Positions 1-7,827 of a stretch of DNA of 53,717 nt are shown piece by piece. Numbering within the stretch: the first letter of the stretch is position 1; the number at the start of each line of letters is the position of its first letter. The stretch is from Tannerella forsythia. Lineage in GTDB: Bacteria > Bacteroidota > Bacteroidia > Bacteroidales > Tannerellaceae. The notes beneath the pieces were generated by a model. That model searched no databases. It saw only the letters and a program-made list of their open reading frames with translations, and was not told where the DNA came from. The stretch lies in assembly GCF_003860135.1 (NCBI RefSeq), contig NZ_RQYN01000016.1, positions 1 to 53,717 on the forward strand, written 5' to 3'. Made by a program: the position numbers and the translations under genes.

Positions 1-43
1 CTGAATTATCTCGCCCTTTCAGGGCTGTTTCAGGCGGTCGGTC

Positions 44-77
44 GTGTAAGGGCGAACACACAGGTTCGCCCCTACAC
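44..77. repeat. Long inverted repeat / candidate hairpin
   Basis: Arms GTGTAAGGGCGAAC (44-57) and GTTCGCCCCTACAC (64-77) pair at 13 of 14 positions around a 6-nt loop. From memory, closely similar GTAGGGGCGAAC hairpins are scattered between genes in Bacteroidota, so this is probably a dispersed intergenic element or terminator. The rest of 1-192 holds only short CTCAACA-like direct repeats (about 86-117) and a small GCCC-gaa-GGGC hairpin near 117-127 that could end transcription of the minus-strand gene stopping at 193. Confidence 0.6.
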
Positions 78-192
78 GGCAAACAACTCAACATTTCAAC
101 ATCTCAACAACTCAACGCCCGAAGGGCTTCACTTTTCACTTCACCATCACCTTGAATTGCCACATAGCCCATAACGGTTTACACGGGCACAT

Positions 193-1569
193 TTATTTAT
201 AGTCCACCTCTTCGTTCACCAGCCCTATGCCGCGGAGCTGGGTTTTGCCGTATGAGCCGCCGTTGTAGAGCTGCTTGAAGCCTATGTCCACCATCCGGTA
301 TGTACCGTCCTCCATTTTGAAAATGATGAAAGCGGTGTGGTAGCGATCGATGATGCCGCCCAGCGCATTGCGGGTGTAACTCCAATCGGCACCTTGAATA
401 ATGGCTTTCACCGGAACGCGACCATCGTCGTATATTCCTTTGGCTATGGCTATCATCTCCGCTTCAAGTTTAGGATTGCTGGTGGCTGCTTTAGGAATTT
501 CGGCTTTACCGCCTGAGTTTTTCTTAATTCGGGCATACAACTCCATCCAGTCTTTTTTGACGACCGCTTCCCACTTGGGAAAATTATTGACTTTCATCTT
601 TTCATAAGCAGCCAGAGCGTCCGTATAGTCTTGATCCTCGACTTTTTTCGGATGCGACTGCATATCTTCGGCTGCTATGGCCAATTTGTAACTCTGATAT
701 ACGCCCCGCGCCCAATTCTTCTCTTCGCCGGCCTTCACGGTGCCTATCATCGTATTGAAAAACGTGTTTTTTACATTTTCGAAAGGAACATACTTGCGAT
801 AAAGTTCCATGAGCCGCTCCTCTTCCTCTTTCCAACGAACGTTCGATTTTTTCTGTGTACCCGAAGGATACATGATTAAGACATCCTTATAGCCGTAACC
901 GTATTTTCTGTATTCCGATAGATTAAACTTGATTTTATCGCCATCTGCTAATGACAGGATCGTATTCGGATCTTCGTAATCCAGACTTATTTTCCCCTCC
1001 TCCATAGCCCGCAACATCATGCGCGCTTCGACAAAAAGGGGATACGTTTCTTTGGGGAAAGCCTTGAATACGGCAAAATTAGCATTGATTATAAGATCGG
1101 CCGGAAGTGCATACATACCGCTTTCCGGCTGATAGACGATGCAAGGGCACTCTTTACCCGAAGCCATCATGTATAAAATAACCTGACGCAGCGGGGATTG
1201 CGCTTTGTCTGTTTCAAGGCCGCTTTGGGTGTAGAACATGCCCGGCATGTCTTTGCGAAGCGTAAAATAAATGTCCGGATCCAATTTATCGTACGATGCG
1301 TTCAATGCACTCATCGATACGCCTAAAAACGAATCAATGTCTTGTGCATTTGCACCTCCAGAAGGAACGTTTTGGGATAATGCCTCCGAAACTTTTGTTT
1401 GCTCTGTGTCGAGAGTTTGTTCGGCTTTCTTTTCAACCGATTTTTTCGCTTCTTTCGTAGCGACTTCTTTGGTTTTGGTTTTTGCTTTGTTAAGCAGGCC
1501 CCCCAACTGTGCCTGTGCAGCGCCTTGCACCGACAGGGCAAGAATTAAGATTGCAATTAACTTTTTCAT
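193..1569 (-). CDS. Exported protein of unknown function
   Basis: I do not recognise a named family. The start at 1569 gives a clean signal peptide (MKKLIAILILALSVQGAAQA, then Q); the longer frame from 1614 would bury it. After it comes a Lys/Glu/Thr-rich segment (about residues 22-60, likely helical), then a mixed alpha/beta body of about 400 residues with no obvious catalytic motif. The last ~80 residues (IIDRYHTAFIIFKMEDGTYR region) look like a compact beta-rich domain. With no lipobox, it is probably periplasmic or soluble exported. It lies 75 bp downstream of the HU-like gene on the same strand and may be co-transcribed with it. Confidence 0.75.
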   Translation of the reverse strand: MKKLIAILILALSVQGAAQAQLGGLLNKAKTKTKEVATKEAKKSVEKKAEQTLDTEQTKVSEALSQNVPSGGANAQDIDSFLGVSMSALNASYDKLDPDIYFTLRKDMPGMFYTQSGLETDKAQSPLRQVILYMMASGKECPCIVYQPESGMYALPADLIINANFAVFKAFPKETYPLFVEARMMLRAMEEGKISLDYEDPNTILSLADGDKIKFNLSEYRKYGYGYKDVLIMYPSGTQKKSNVRWKEEEERLMELYRKYVPFENVKNTFFNTMIGTVKAGEEKNWARGVYQSYKLAIAAEDMQSHPKKVEDQDYTDALAAYEKMKVNNFPKWEAVVKKDWMELYARIKKNSGGKAEIPKAATSNPKLEAEMIAIAKGIYDDGRVPVKAIIQGADWSYTRNALGGIIDRYHTAFIIFKMEDGTYRMVDIGFKQLYNGGSYGKTQLRGIGLVNEEVDYK

Positions 1570-1644
1570 TTTCTTCAGTTTTATTTCTGATTTATGATTC
1601 CTGTCTTCTGCCAACCGACGTCAGACGATGGTTTAAATGTTTAA

Positions 1645-2058
1645 CTACGGTGTTTCCGATTCGTTTCCGGTGTATTGGTTCACCACTTTCACTTTCACGC
1701 TTTTGGCGGCGTTGAGCATTTCCTGTTTGGGGAAGAAGCGCACGGCGGGCGTTTTGAGGGTGGCGGCGGTCACTTCCTGCGGTGTATCCATCAGTTGCGC
1801 ACCGATAACCACTTTGATGGCTCCCAAATCGCCCAAGTCGACAGACGCGCCTTGCTGCAGGCCGCTGCTCACAAATTCGGCTAAGGTGGTGAGAGCATTG
1901 CGCACATCGCCCCGCGCAAGGGATGTAGCGCGCACGATTTCGTCTTCGAGTTGTCGCGCGGTTATACGCTGCACGGTTTTGGGAGCAGCGTAATACACGG
2001 TTTGTCCTTTTTTTTCGCCAATGGACATGATGCGTTCTTTTACTTCAAATTCAATCAT
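1645..2058 (-). CDS. HU-like DNA-binding protein (Bacteroidota HU-related type)
   Basis: The 137-aa protein fits the Bacteroidota HU-related family: a short N-terminal beta extension (residues 1-25), then the helical HU core (TVQRITARQLEDEIVRATSL, about 28-47) and the strand with SVDLGDLGAIKVVIGA (about 73-88). The basic C-terminal part (PAVRFFPKQEML, about 104-115) replaces the usual HU arm region. Such proteins are nucleoid-associated DNA-bending factors. The first ATG (2058) is preferred over Met11 because the N-terminal strand is conserved in the family. An A-rich octamer tandem repeat ends 4 bases before this ATG, where a ribosome-binding region would lie, and the candidate promoter lies ~215 bp upstream. 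Confidence 0.85.
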   Translation of the reverse strand: MIEFEVKERIMSIGEKKGQTVYYAAPKTVQRITARQLEDEIVRATSLARGDVRNALTTLAEFVSSGLQQGASVDLGDLGAIKVVIGAQLMDTPQEVTAATLKTPAVRFFPKQEMLNAAKSVKVKVVNQYTGNESETP

Positions 2059-2062
2059 AATG

Positions 2063-2126
2063 TTTAATTGTTTAATTGTTTAATTGTTTAATTGTTTAAT
2101 TGTTTAATTGTTTAATTGTTTAATTG
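2063..2126. repeat. Eight perfect tandem octamers (TTTAATTG; CAATTAAA on the minus strand)
   Basis: The unit TTTAATTG is repeated eight times without error, starting 4 bp upstream of the ATG of the HU-like gene (minus strand). It lies inside that gene's predicted ~210-nt leader. A perfect short tandem repeat of this length is prone to slippage. Because every unit is identical, copy-number change would alter leader length while leaving the bases next to the start codon unchanged. Confidence 0.95.
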
Positions 2127-2275
2127 TTATCGTGACCTCTGTCGCGATGACATGCTGTGCGATGACGCGACCGCCTCGTGTCCGTTAAAGAGATAAGGAC
2201 GTTATCGCTTAGCCGGTTTCCTCGTAACCGTTCAATCGATTGCCTCGTCATCGTCATACCTTCTTTCTCACTGTG

Positions 2276-2306
2276 CAAAATTAAGGGAATGTTGGGTGCA
2301 TGTCAA
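2276..2306 (-). promoter_or_regulatory. Candidate promoter of the HU-like gene
   Basis: Read on the minus strand, 2276-2283 gives TAATTTTG, matching the Bacteroidota -7 consensus TAnnTTTG. A TTG lies at 2304-2306 with 20 bp between, matching the -33 element. This predicts a leader of about 210 nt that contains the octamer repeat. Confidence 0.6.
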
Positions 2307-2328
2307 TCCGTAAAAACCACATAAAAAC

Positions 2329-2393
2329 ACGTAGGGGAAATACGAAATTTCTACGTATTATCCCTTTATTGTTAAAAAACGTTTGTATATTTG
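2329..2393 (+). promoter_or_regulatory. Candidate promoter of the TPR kinase gene, with upstream inverted repeat
   Basis: TATATTTG at 2386-2393 matches the Bacteroidota -7 element and lies 32 bp before the kinase ATG. The -33 element is unclear. An inverted repeat ACGTAG (2329-2334) / CTACGT (2351-2356) sits between this promoter and the divergent HU promoter and could be an operator; this is inference. The remainder of the 367-bp gap (2059-2425) shows nothing else. Confidence 0.45.
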
Positions 2394-2425
2394 TGGCGTA
2401 TTCAATGATGAACAAATAAAAAAAC

Positions 2426-4210
2426 ATGCGTACTTTTTCCTGCTTCTTGACCGTACTTTTATTGTTGTTCGCACCACGGGCGGCAGCGCAGCTTGCAGAC
2501 CACTATGCCCAGGCAAACCGGTATTACTTAGATGCTAAAAACGACTCGGCGCTAGTGTGTTTGAGCGCGGCGCTGAAACAAACCGACAGCATCCAATATG
2601 AACGCAAAACCGAAATTTTGCTGTTCAGAAGCCGCGTGCTGAGTACCCTGACCTTTTTCGAACCGGCCATGGAGGACGCCTTACAAGCGTATGATATCAG
2701 CAAGAGAAACAAGAACGAAAAGTTCATCTCGTTGTCGCTCCTGAGCGTGGGAAAAGTCCATTACCTGATGTATAACGACTCGATCGCGGAAGGCTATATG
2801 CTCCGCGCCAAGGAGCTGGCGGAGAAAAAACGGTTCCGGCAGGAGTTGATGATCATCGACAACGCGCTGGCGCAGCTCTATTCCGTACTCGAACGAAACG
2901 AGGAATGCCTTGCCCTGGCAAAACACTCGCTTGAATTGGCCAAACAGCTGGAAGATACCTTTTATATCGTGCAGAACCTGACTCTTTTTGCGGCTTACTA
3001 TATCAACCTGAACCGCTGGACAAACCCCATTATTCCGGAATACCAGTTTAAAGCGAAACAGTATTTGGATGAAGCCGAACAGATAGCGTCCGATCAGCAC
3101 ACTCCGCTGCTGATCTTGAGTATTTACGCCAACTTCGTCCGCTATTATCGCGTGGAGAAAAACTACCGGGAAGCATTGCAATACGTCAATCGCGTCATCG
3201 GGATGTGCGAACCGACGAATTATGCCATGCTGATACAGATGTATGACTATCTGGTGGGAATCTACGCGCATCTGGGCAATGAGAATATGACGATCAACAG
3301 TCATCAGAAATTTCATCAACTCATGCGGCAACAATCCGATTACAAGCTCCATCAGTCGCTTCAGGAGATGCGGGTCAAACACGACGTGCAGGAGAAAGAA
3401 CTGGAGATCGCGCGCCAACAGGTAGAAATCAAACAAACCCGGTTTTACCAGTGGCTGCTTGTCCTCTCGACCTTATTCGCGTTGCTGCTCTCGGGAATGT
3501 TTTATTATGTGTCTCGCCTGCGCCGCAAGCGCAACAAGGAGCTGTACCGGATTAACGCGAGCAAGGACAAACTGTTCTCGATCGTTTCGCACGACCTGAA
3601 ATCGCCCGTGGCGGCGCAGAAAATGGCGACGGAGATGATGCTGGAGAATTTCGAGGAAATGGACAAACCGCAGTTGCTGGAACATATTCGGAGTTTTCAT
3701 CAGGCTACCGAAACACAGCATGAACTGCTCCGAAACCTGCTCGACTGGGCGCGTATGCAAACCGGACAGATAAAGTATCGCCCCACGCGATTCAGTCTGA
3801 CGGAGCTGGCGAAAGAAGTGGCCGACATTTATCGGCTTCCGGCACAGAATAAGGGTATAAGCATTCGTCTGGAGGCCGCGGCCGATTGTGTGACGCTGGC
3901 CGACCGCTCCATGATCCACACCGTCCTGCGCAACTTGATCAACAACGCGGTGAAATTTTCGCACCGCGAGAGCCAAGTGGCGGTATCGGTAACGTGCGAC
4001 GGAGAACTGGCGCGGGTCATGGTAAAAGACAGCGGCGTGGGAATGCCGGCGGCCGGAGAGGAAAAAATTCTCGTCGGCACCGCGGGTGAAAAAGGGAGCG
4101 GTCTGGGGCTGACCATCTGCCGCGAAATGCTGGAACGAAACAACAGCCGGCTGGAAATACGGAGCACGGAAGGCGTGGGGACGGAGATCGGATTCGGTTT
4201 GGGTGTTTAG
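2426..4210 (+). CDS. TPR-containing sensor histidine kinase
   Basis: The 594-aa protein starts with a signal peptide (residues 1-22, ending ARAAAQ in sense). A roughly 280-residue helical TPR-like sensor region, presumably periplasmic, is followed by a short coiled coil (about 305-335) and one transmembrane helix (about 341-362). The cytoplasmic part has a HisKA domain with phospho-acceptor His389 in SHDLKSP, then an HATPase domain with N box (LRNLINNAVKFS), G1 (DSGVGM) and G2 (GSGLGLTICREM). It signals to the NarL-type regulator encoded 29 bp downstream. A second kinase in this window (23154-25181) is a clear paralogue. The stimulus is unknown. Confidence 0.9.
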   Translation: MRTFSCFLTVLLLLFAPRAAAQLADHYAQANRYYLDAKNDSALVCLSAALKQTDSIQYERKTEILLFRSRVLSTLTFFEPAMEDALQAYDISKRNKNEKFISLSLLSVGKVHYLMYNDSIAEGYMLRAKELAEKKRFRQELMIIDNALAQLYSVLERNEECLALAKHSLELAKQLEDTFYIVQNLTLFAAYYINLNRWTNPIIPEYQFKAKQYLDEAEQIASDQHTPLLILSIYANFVRYYRVEKNYREALQYVNRVIGMCEPTNYAMLIQMYDYLVGIYAHLGNENMTINSHQKFHQLMRQQSDYKLHQSLQEMRVKHDVQEKELEIARQQVEIKQTRFYQWLLVLSTLFALLLSGMFYYVSRLRRKRNKELYRINASKDKLFSIVSHDLKSPVAAQKMATEMMLENFEEMDKPQLLEHIRSFHQATETQHELLRNLLDWARMQTGQIKYRPTRFSLTELAKEVADIYRLPAQNKGISIRLEAAADCVTLADRSMIHTVLRNLINNAVKFSHRESQVAVSVTCDGELARVMVKDSGVGMPAAGEEKILVGTAGEKGSGLGLTICREMLERNNSRLEIRSTEGVGTEIGFGLGV

Positions 4211-4239
4211 ATGTCAAATAATTAAACGATTAAAAGGTT

Positions 4240-4938
4240 ATGGTAAAAATTATTTTGGTGGACGACCACGCTTTGTTTCGCGACGGACTGAACTCCTCGT
4301 TACAGAAGATGGAGAACCTTCCGGTCGATATTATCGGTGAAGCGGGATCGGGAGCAGAGTTTTTCATGTTGCTGTCCCCTGATCGGCTGCCCGATTTGGT
4401 GTTGCTGGATATTGTCTTGCCCGACATGTCGGGGGTAGAAATCGCGCGGCGGCTGAAAAAAGAATACCCCGACGTAAAAATAATCATGCTCTCGGCAGAG
4501 GTGTCCGAAGAATTAATCACCGAACTGCTCGATGTCGGCGTGGAAGGATACCTGAGTAAAATGGCGCGCAAAGAAGACATTCAAACCGCTCTTCGTACCG
4601 TCATCGGGGGATGTCAATATTTCGGACGCAGCGTGGCGAAAATGATGTACGATATTTATCTGGCACAGCAACAGGGCAAAAAAGCCCCGATAAGAAAAAG
4701 TGCCGCAAAAGAAAAAGATAGTTTGTCGAAAGAAGAGGCTACTTTTTTAACCGATCGCGAAAAAGAAATTATCCGTTTGCTGTGCAACGGACTGCAAATA
4801 AAAGAGGTGGCTGAAAAACTAAACATAAGCCCGCGCACGGTGGAAACACACAAAAGTAAAATTCTTCTCAAACTGGGCTTCTCGCGCATAACCGACCTGG
4901 TGAAATTTGCCATAAAAGAAGGGTTGGCCGAGTTGTGA
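4240..4938 (+). CDS. NarL/FixJ-family response regulator
   Basis: The 232-aa protein has a receiver domain (about 1-120) with acidic pair Asp8-Asp9 and predicted phospho-acceptor Asp57 in VLLDIVLPDMSG. A charged linker of about 40 residues leads to a LuxR-type helix-turn-helix (LTDREKEIIRLLCNGL ... ISPRTVETHKSKIL). It follows the TPR kinase by 29 bp with an AAAAGG ribosome-binding sequence, so the two form a two-component system. It is paralogous to the regulator at 22482, although there the regulator precedes the kinase. Targets are not evident; an inverted repeat upstream of the kinase is one candidate site. Confidence 0.92.
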   Translation: MVKIILVDDHALFRDGLNSSLQKMENLPVDIIGEAGSGAEFFMLLSPDRLPDLVLLDIVLPDMSGVEIARRLKKEYPDVKIIMLSAEVSEELITELLDVGVEGYLSKMARKEDIQTALRTVIGGCQYFGRSVAKMMYDIYLAQQQGKKAPIRKSAAKEKDSLSKEEATFLTDREKEIIRLLCNGLQIKEVAEKLNISPRTVETHKSKILLKLGFSRITDLVKFAIKEGLAEL

Positions 4939-5397
4939 GGCTTTCACCATTTCACCTCTCCCTCCTGAATTTAACCCAAATTACGCGATACACTGTTCGG
5001 CGTTTACCATTATTTAATTGTTAATTGTCAATGGTTAATTGTCATACCGGGTACATGATTCGGCGTTATTTACCGGGTACATGATTCTTATACTTTCTAT
5101 TGCGGAATCCGGGTTAAAATAAAGCTCCTATCGCGTAATCCGGGTTCAAGGAGCCTATGAAACTCTTCTCTCCGCTTTCTCAAATAATGAACCAAATGTT
5201 CGGTATATCAATCTTCTGTACGTCAGGTCAACTATTTGCCTTAGACTTCCTTCAGATTCCGATTCGGAACGGAACCCCCTTGTCTTCGGCAGCAACCTTC
5301 CCCCTATGAAGGAGGTTCAGGGACTCTCTTTCTTAGAATATGCCCATGCAGGGGAAACCACAAAAAAAAGCGGTTCACCCTTTCTTACACACCGAAA
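4939..5397. other. Intergenic stretch with short direct repeats; no gene seen
   Basis: There is no convincing ORF. A 17-bp direct repeat TACCGGGTACATGATTC occurs at 5045-5061 and 5071-5087. A 10-bp repeat AATCCGGGTT occurs at 5106-5115 and 5137-5146. The strip 5009-5042 contains TTAATTG-type motifs resembling the HU-leader octamer. The paired repeats could be binding sites or remnants of a mobile element. Confidence 0.6.
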
Positions 5398-5435
5398 GAG
5401 GGTGTGCCCAAACATTGCGTTTTGACCACACCCTC
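5398..5435. terminator. Hairpin terminator after the FKBP operon
   Basis: Arms GAGGGTGTG (5398-5406) and CACACCCTC (5427-5435) are perfect, with inner CAAA/TTTG pairing. The hairpin lies 25 bp beyond the stop of the last FKBP gene (minus strand). A sister element with the same outer sequence lies at 50909-50950. Confidence 0.65.
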
Positions 5436-5460
5436 CCGATCGTTTTCTCTGTACGAGCGT

Positions 5461-6213
5461 TTACTTTTCAGTGCTTTCTGTGCGCTCGGGCTGGATGATT
5501 TCCAACAGCTCTACTTCGAATTCAAGCGTCGCGTGAGGTTTAATCATCTGACCCGCTCCGCTGGCTCCGTAGGCCAGTTCGGACGGAATCCATACCTGAT
5601 ATTTAGCTCCCACAGGCATGAGCTGCAACACTTCCTGCCATCCGCGGATCACCTGCGTAACCCCGAAGGTGGCCGGTTCACCACGCTGTACGGAACTGTC
5701 GAACACGGTCCCGTCAAGCAATTTACCGGTATAATGTACTTTCACCCGATCGGCTTCGGTCGGCTTCGCACCCGTACCTTCGGTAAGTACCTTATATTGC
5801 AGGCCGCTTTCGGTCGTCACAACGCCTTCTTTCGTTTTATTCTCGGCGAGGAATTTCTCCCCTTCGGCTTTTAACGCTTCGGTTTCACGCTGCTGCACAG
5901 CCATGACATATTGCTGAATACGATTCTGTGCATTCTCCGAGCTCATCATCAGGGTAGTATCCCCTTTCAAGGCTTTCACCAAAATATGCGTGAAGACCTC
6001 CATATTAACCGGTCCGTCGGGGAATGTTTTTAAATTCTCCTTCAAACTGGTGCCGATGTTCACTCCCAACGCATAGCTCACCGTGTCGAGCTCCGAAACC
6101 ATCGCCGGTTCTTGAGGAACGGGAGGAGCCACAGCTGTCTTCGTCGTATTACAAGACGTTGCAGCGATCATTCCGACAGCTGCAACACTTGCGATTAGAA
6201 TTCGTACTTTCAT
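5461..6213 (-). CDS. FKBP-type peptidyl-prolyl isomerase, lipoprotein
   Basis: The 250-aa protein has a lipoprotein signal ending in lipobox AATSC (Cys21). An FKBP N-terminal helical dimerisation domain (about 40-130) contains the family signature VSYALGVNIG. The FKBP catalytic domain (about 135-245) has VKVHYTGKLLDGTVFDSS, the conserved RGEPATFGV stretch and ELAYG. It should catalyse proline cis-trans isomerisation and chaperone exported proteins in the periplasm. It is the last gene of a three-FKBP operon; its ATG overlaps the preceding stop codon (TAATG), implying translational coupling. From memory, Porphyromonas has a similar tandem FKBP cluster. Confidence 0.93.
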   Translation of the reverse strand: MKVRILIASVAAVGMIAATSCNTTKTAVAPPVPQEPAMVSELDTVSYALGVNIGTSLKENLKTFPDGPVNMEVFTHILVKALKGDTTLMMSSENAQNRIQQYVMAVQQRETEALKAEGEKFLAENKTKEGVVTTESGLQYKVLTEGTGAKPTEADRVKVHYTGKLLDGTVFDSSVQRGEPATFGVTQVIRGWQEVLQLMPVGAKYQVWIPSELAYGASGAGQMIKPHATLEFEVELLEIIQPERTESTEK

Positions 6214-6929
6214 TATTTCTTGACGATTTCGAGCAACTCTACTTCAAATTCGAGGGTTGCGTTCGGTTTGATCATCTGACCGGCACCGTTAGGACCATAA
6301 GCCAATTCAGACGGAATCCATACCTGATATTTCGATCCAACGGGCATCAATTGCAGTACTTCCTGCCATCCGCGGATCACCTGACCTACCCCGAATACTG
6401 TCGGTTCGCCACGCTGTACCGAACTATCGAATACGGTTCCGTTAAGGAGCTTACCCGTATAGTGGCATTTTACCTGATCTTCAGCCGTCGGTTTTGCACC
6501 CGTGCCTTCGGTGATCACTTTATATTGCAGTCCGCTCTCGGTCGTGATAACGCCTTCTTTCGTTTTATTGGCCGCGAGGAAATCCTGACCGGCTTTCAAT
6601 TCGGCCTCAGCCTCGGTCTGCTGAATCTTCATGACATAGTCGTTTATATACGTCTGGGCCACTTCAGGGGTCATCTTCATGGCTGCCGAATCTTTCATTG
6701 CGGCCATCAATCCGCTCATAAAAGCTTCGTGATTAACGGGTTTTTCGCCGGGGAACGTTTTCAGATTTTCTTTCAGGTTACTTCCGATGTTAATACCCAA
6801 TGCGTAACTTGCACTGTCGATCGGAGCGCTGAGCGCTACATTCGCTGCTCCACCCTGCTGATTACACGAGGTCACTGCCATTCCTGCGGCTACTGCAGCC
6901 GCCATCATTACTACACTTACTTTCTTCAT
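6213..6929 (-). CDS. FKBP-type peptidyl-prolyl isomerase, lipoprotein
   Basis: Paralogue of the neighbouring FKBP genes with the same two-domain plan (FKBP N-terminal helical domain, then catalytic FKBP fold). The true start is taken at 6929 (ATG); the codon at 6938 is TTG and adds only three residues. The signal peptide ends in AVTSC, a lipobox, so the product is probably anchored in the inner or outer membrane and acts in the periplasm. The C-terminal ~110 residues are very close to those of the 5461-6213 product (VFDSSVQRGEP, GWQEVLQLMPVG, KYQVWIPSELAYG), which points to duplication. Its stop overlaps the next start by one base. Confidence 0.93.
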   Translation of the reverse strand: MKKVSVVMMAAAVAAGMAVTSCNQQGGAANVALSAPIDSASYALGINIGSNLKENLKTFPGEKPVNHEAFMSGLMAAMKDSAAMKMTPEVAQTYINDYVMKIQQTEAEAELKAGQDFLAANKTKEGVITTESGLQYKVITEGTGAKPTAEDQVKCHYTGKLLNGTVFDSSVQRGEPTVFGVGQVIRGWQEVLQLMPVGSKYQVWIPSELAYGPNGAGQMIKPNATLEFEVELLEIVKK

Positions 6930-6965
6930 TTTCTTCAATTTTTATTCTATTTATCAATTGCAATC

Positions 6966-7550
6966 TTATACAATATCGAGCAGCTCTACTTCGAACACGA
7001 GCGTACTGTTAGGCTCGATCGTTTCGCCGGCTCCGCGCTCACCGTAAGCCAGTTCGGAAGGGATGAACAGACGCCATTTGGAGCCGACATTCATCAATTG
7101 CAGGGCCTCGACCCATCCGGGAATCACCTGTGAAACACCGAACGTCGCCGGTTCGCCGCGCTGTACGGAACTGTCGAACACGGTGCCGTTAATAAGCGTC
7201 CCATGATAATGGCATTTCACCTTGTCGGAAGCTTTCGGTTTGGCTCCGTCGCCTTTTTTCAATACCTCATACTGCAAACCGCTGGGCAGCGTTACCACAC
7301 CCGCTTTCTCTTTGTTGATACGTAAGAACTCAGCGCCGGCCTGCTTGTTCATTTCAAGTTTCTCAGCCTGTAACTTCATAAAAAAATCATTCAGAATTTG
7401 TTTGGCCTCGTCGTAACTGATAGCCGGCTTCGCTTCGGAGAAAACGTCATTCAATCCCTTGAGAAAGTCGTCCATATTCAATTCCTTGATACCCGAAGCA
7501 CGAAAGTTATTACCAATGCTTAACCCTAAAGCATAGCTGACATTTTCCAT
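6966..7550 (-). CDS. FKBP-type peptidyl-prolyl isomerase without signal peptide
   Basis: First gene of the FKBP operon, 194 aa. It begins directly at the FKBP N-terminal domain (MENVSYALGLSIGNNF) and has no signal sequence, so it should act in the cytoplasm, unlike its two downstream lipoprotein paralogues. The catalytic domain (about 90-194) keeps the family residues in VKCHYHGTLINGTVFDSS, GWVEALQLM and ELAYGERGAGETI. The arrangement supplies the same foldase type to two compartments from one transcript. Confidence 0.93.
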   Translation of the reverse strand: MENVSYALGLSIGNNFRASGIKELNMDDFLKGLNDVFSEAKPAISYDEAKQILNDFFMKLQAEKLEMNKQAGAEFLRINKEKAGVVTLPSGLQYEVLKKGDGAKPKASDKVKCHYHGTLINGTVFDSSVQRGEPATFGVSQVIPGWVEALQLMNVGSKWRLFIPSELAYGERGAGETIEPNSTLVFEVELLDIV

Positions 7551-7589
7551 CTTTTTTCAGTTGTTCTTTTCTATATGTAAATCAGGGTG

Positions 7590-7629
7590 CAAAGGTAATA
7601 ACATATTCGGTATAGACAACGTGTTGTCT
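7590..7629 (-). promoter_or_regulatory. Promoter of the FKBP operon with overlapping inverted repeat
   Basis: On the minus strand 7590-7597 reads TACCTTTG (-7 element), with TTG at 7617-7619 and a 19-bp spacer, a near-ideal Bacteroidota promoter. An inverted repeat AGACAAC-gt-GTTGTCT (7614-7629) covers the -33 position, where a bound repressor would block transcription. The operator role is inference. Confidence 0.6.
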
Positions 7630-7736
7630 CTGTTTTTTTTCACAAGAAGAAAAGAAATTTTGCACAAAGACGGTGTTTCATAGCGCGCAAACGACTTTAG
7701 AGGTTTCGGGCTTTCGGTTCTCCCCTCTCCCAAACA

Positions 7737-7765
7737 AAGACGGTCGTCATCCCGACGACCGTCTT
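7737..7765 (-). terminator. Strong hairpin terminator of the surface-protein gene
   Basis: A perfect 12-bp stem (AAGACGGTCGTC / GACGACCGTCTT) with a 5-nt loop lies 63 bp after the stop at 7828. It is followed on the minus strand by TGTTTG. Confidence 0.75.
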
Positions 7766-7827
7766 CTAAGTATAAACCTTTAAAACCAAAAATGATATGC
7801 GCCTTGCTAAGGCATATACTTCGTTGC

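Noticed and set aside
5155-5300. Minus-strand open stretch of about 45 codons in the intergenic region
   Set aside because: It has no start codon in frame, and a stretch of this length is expected by chance.
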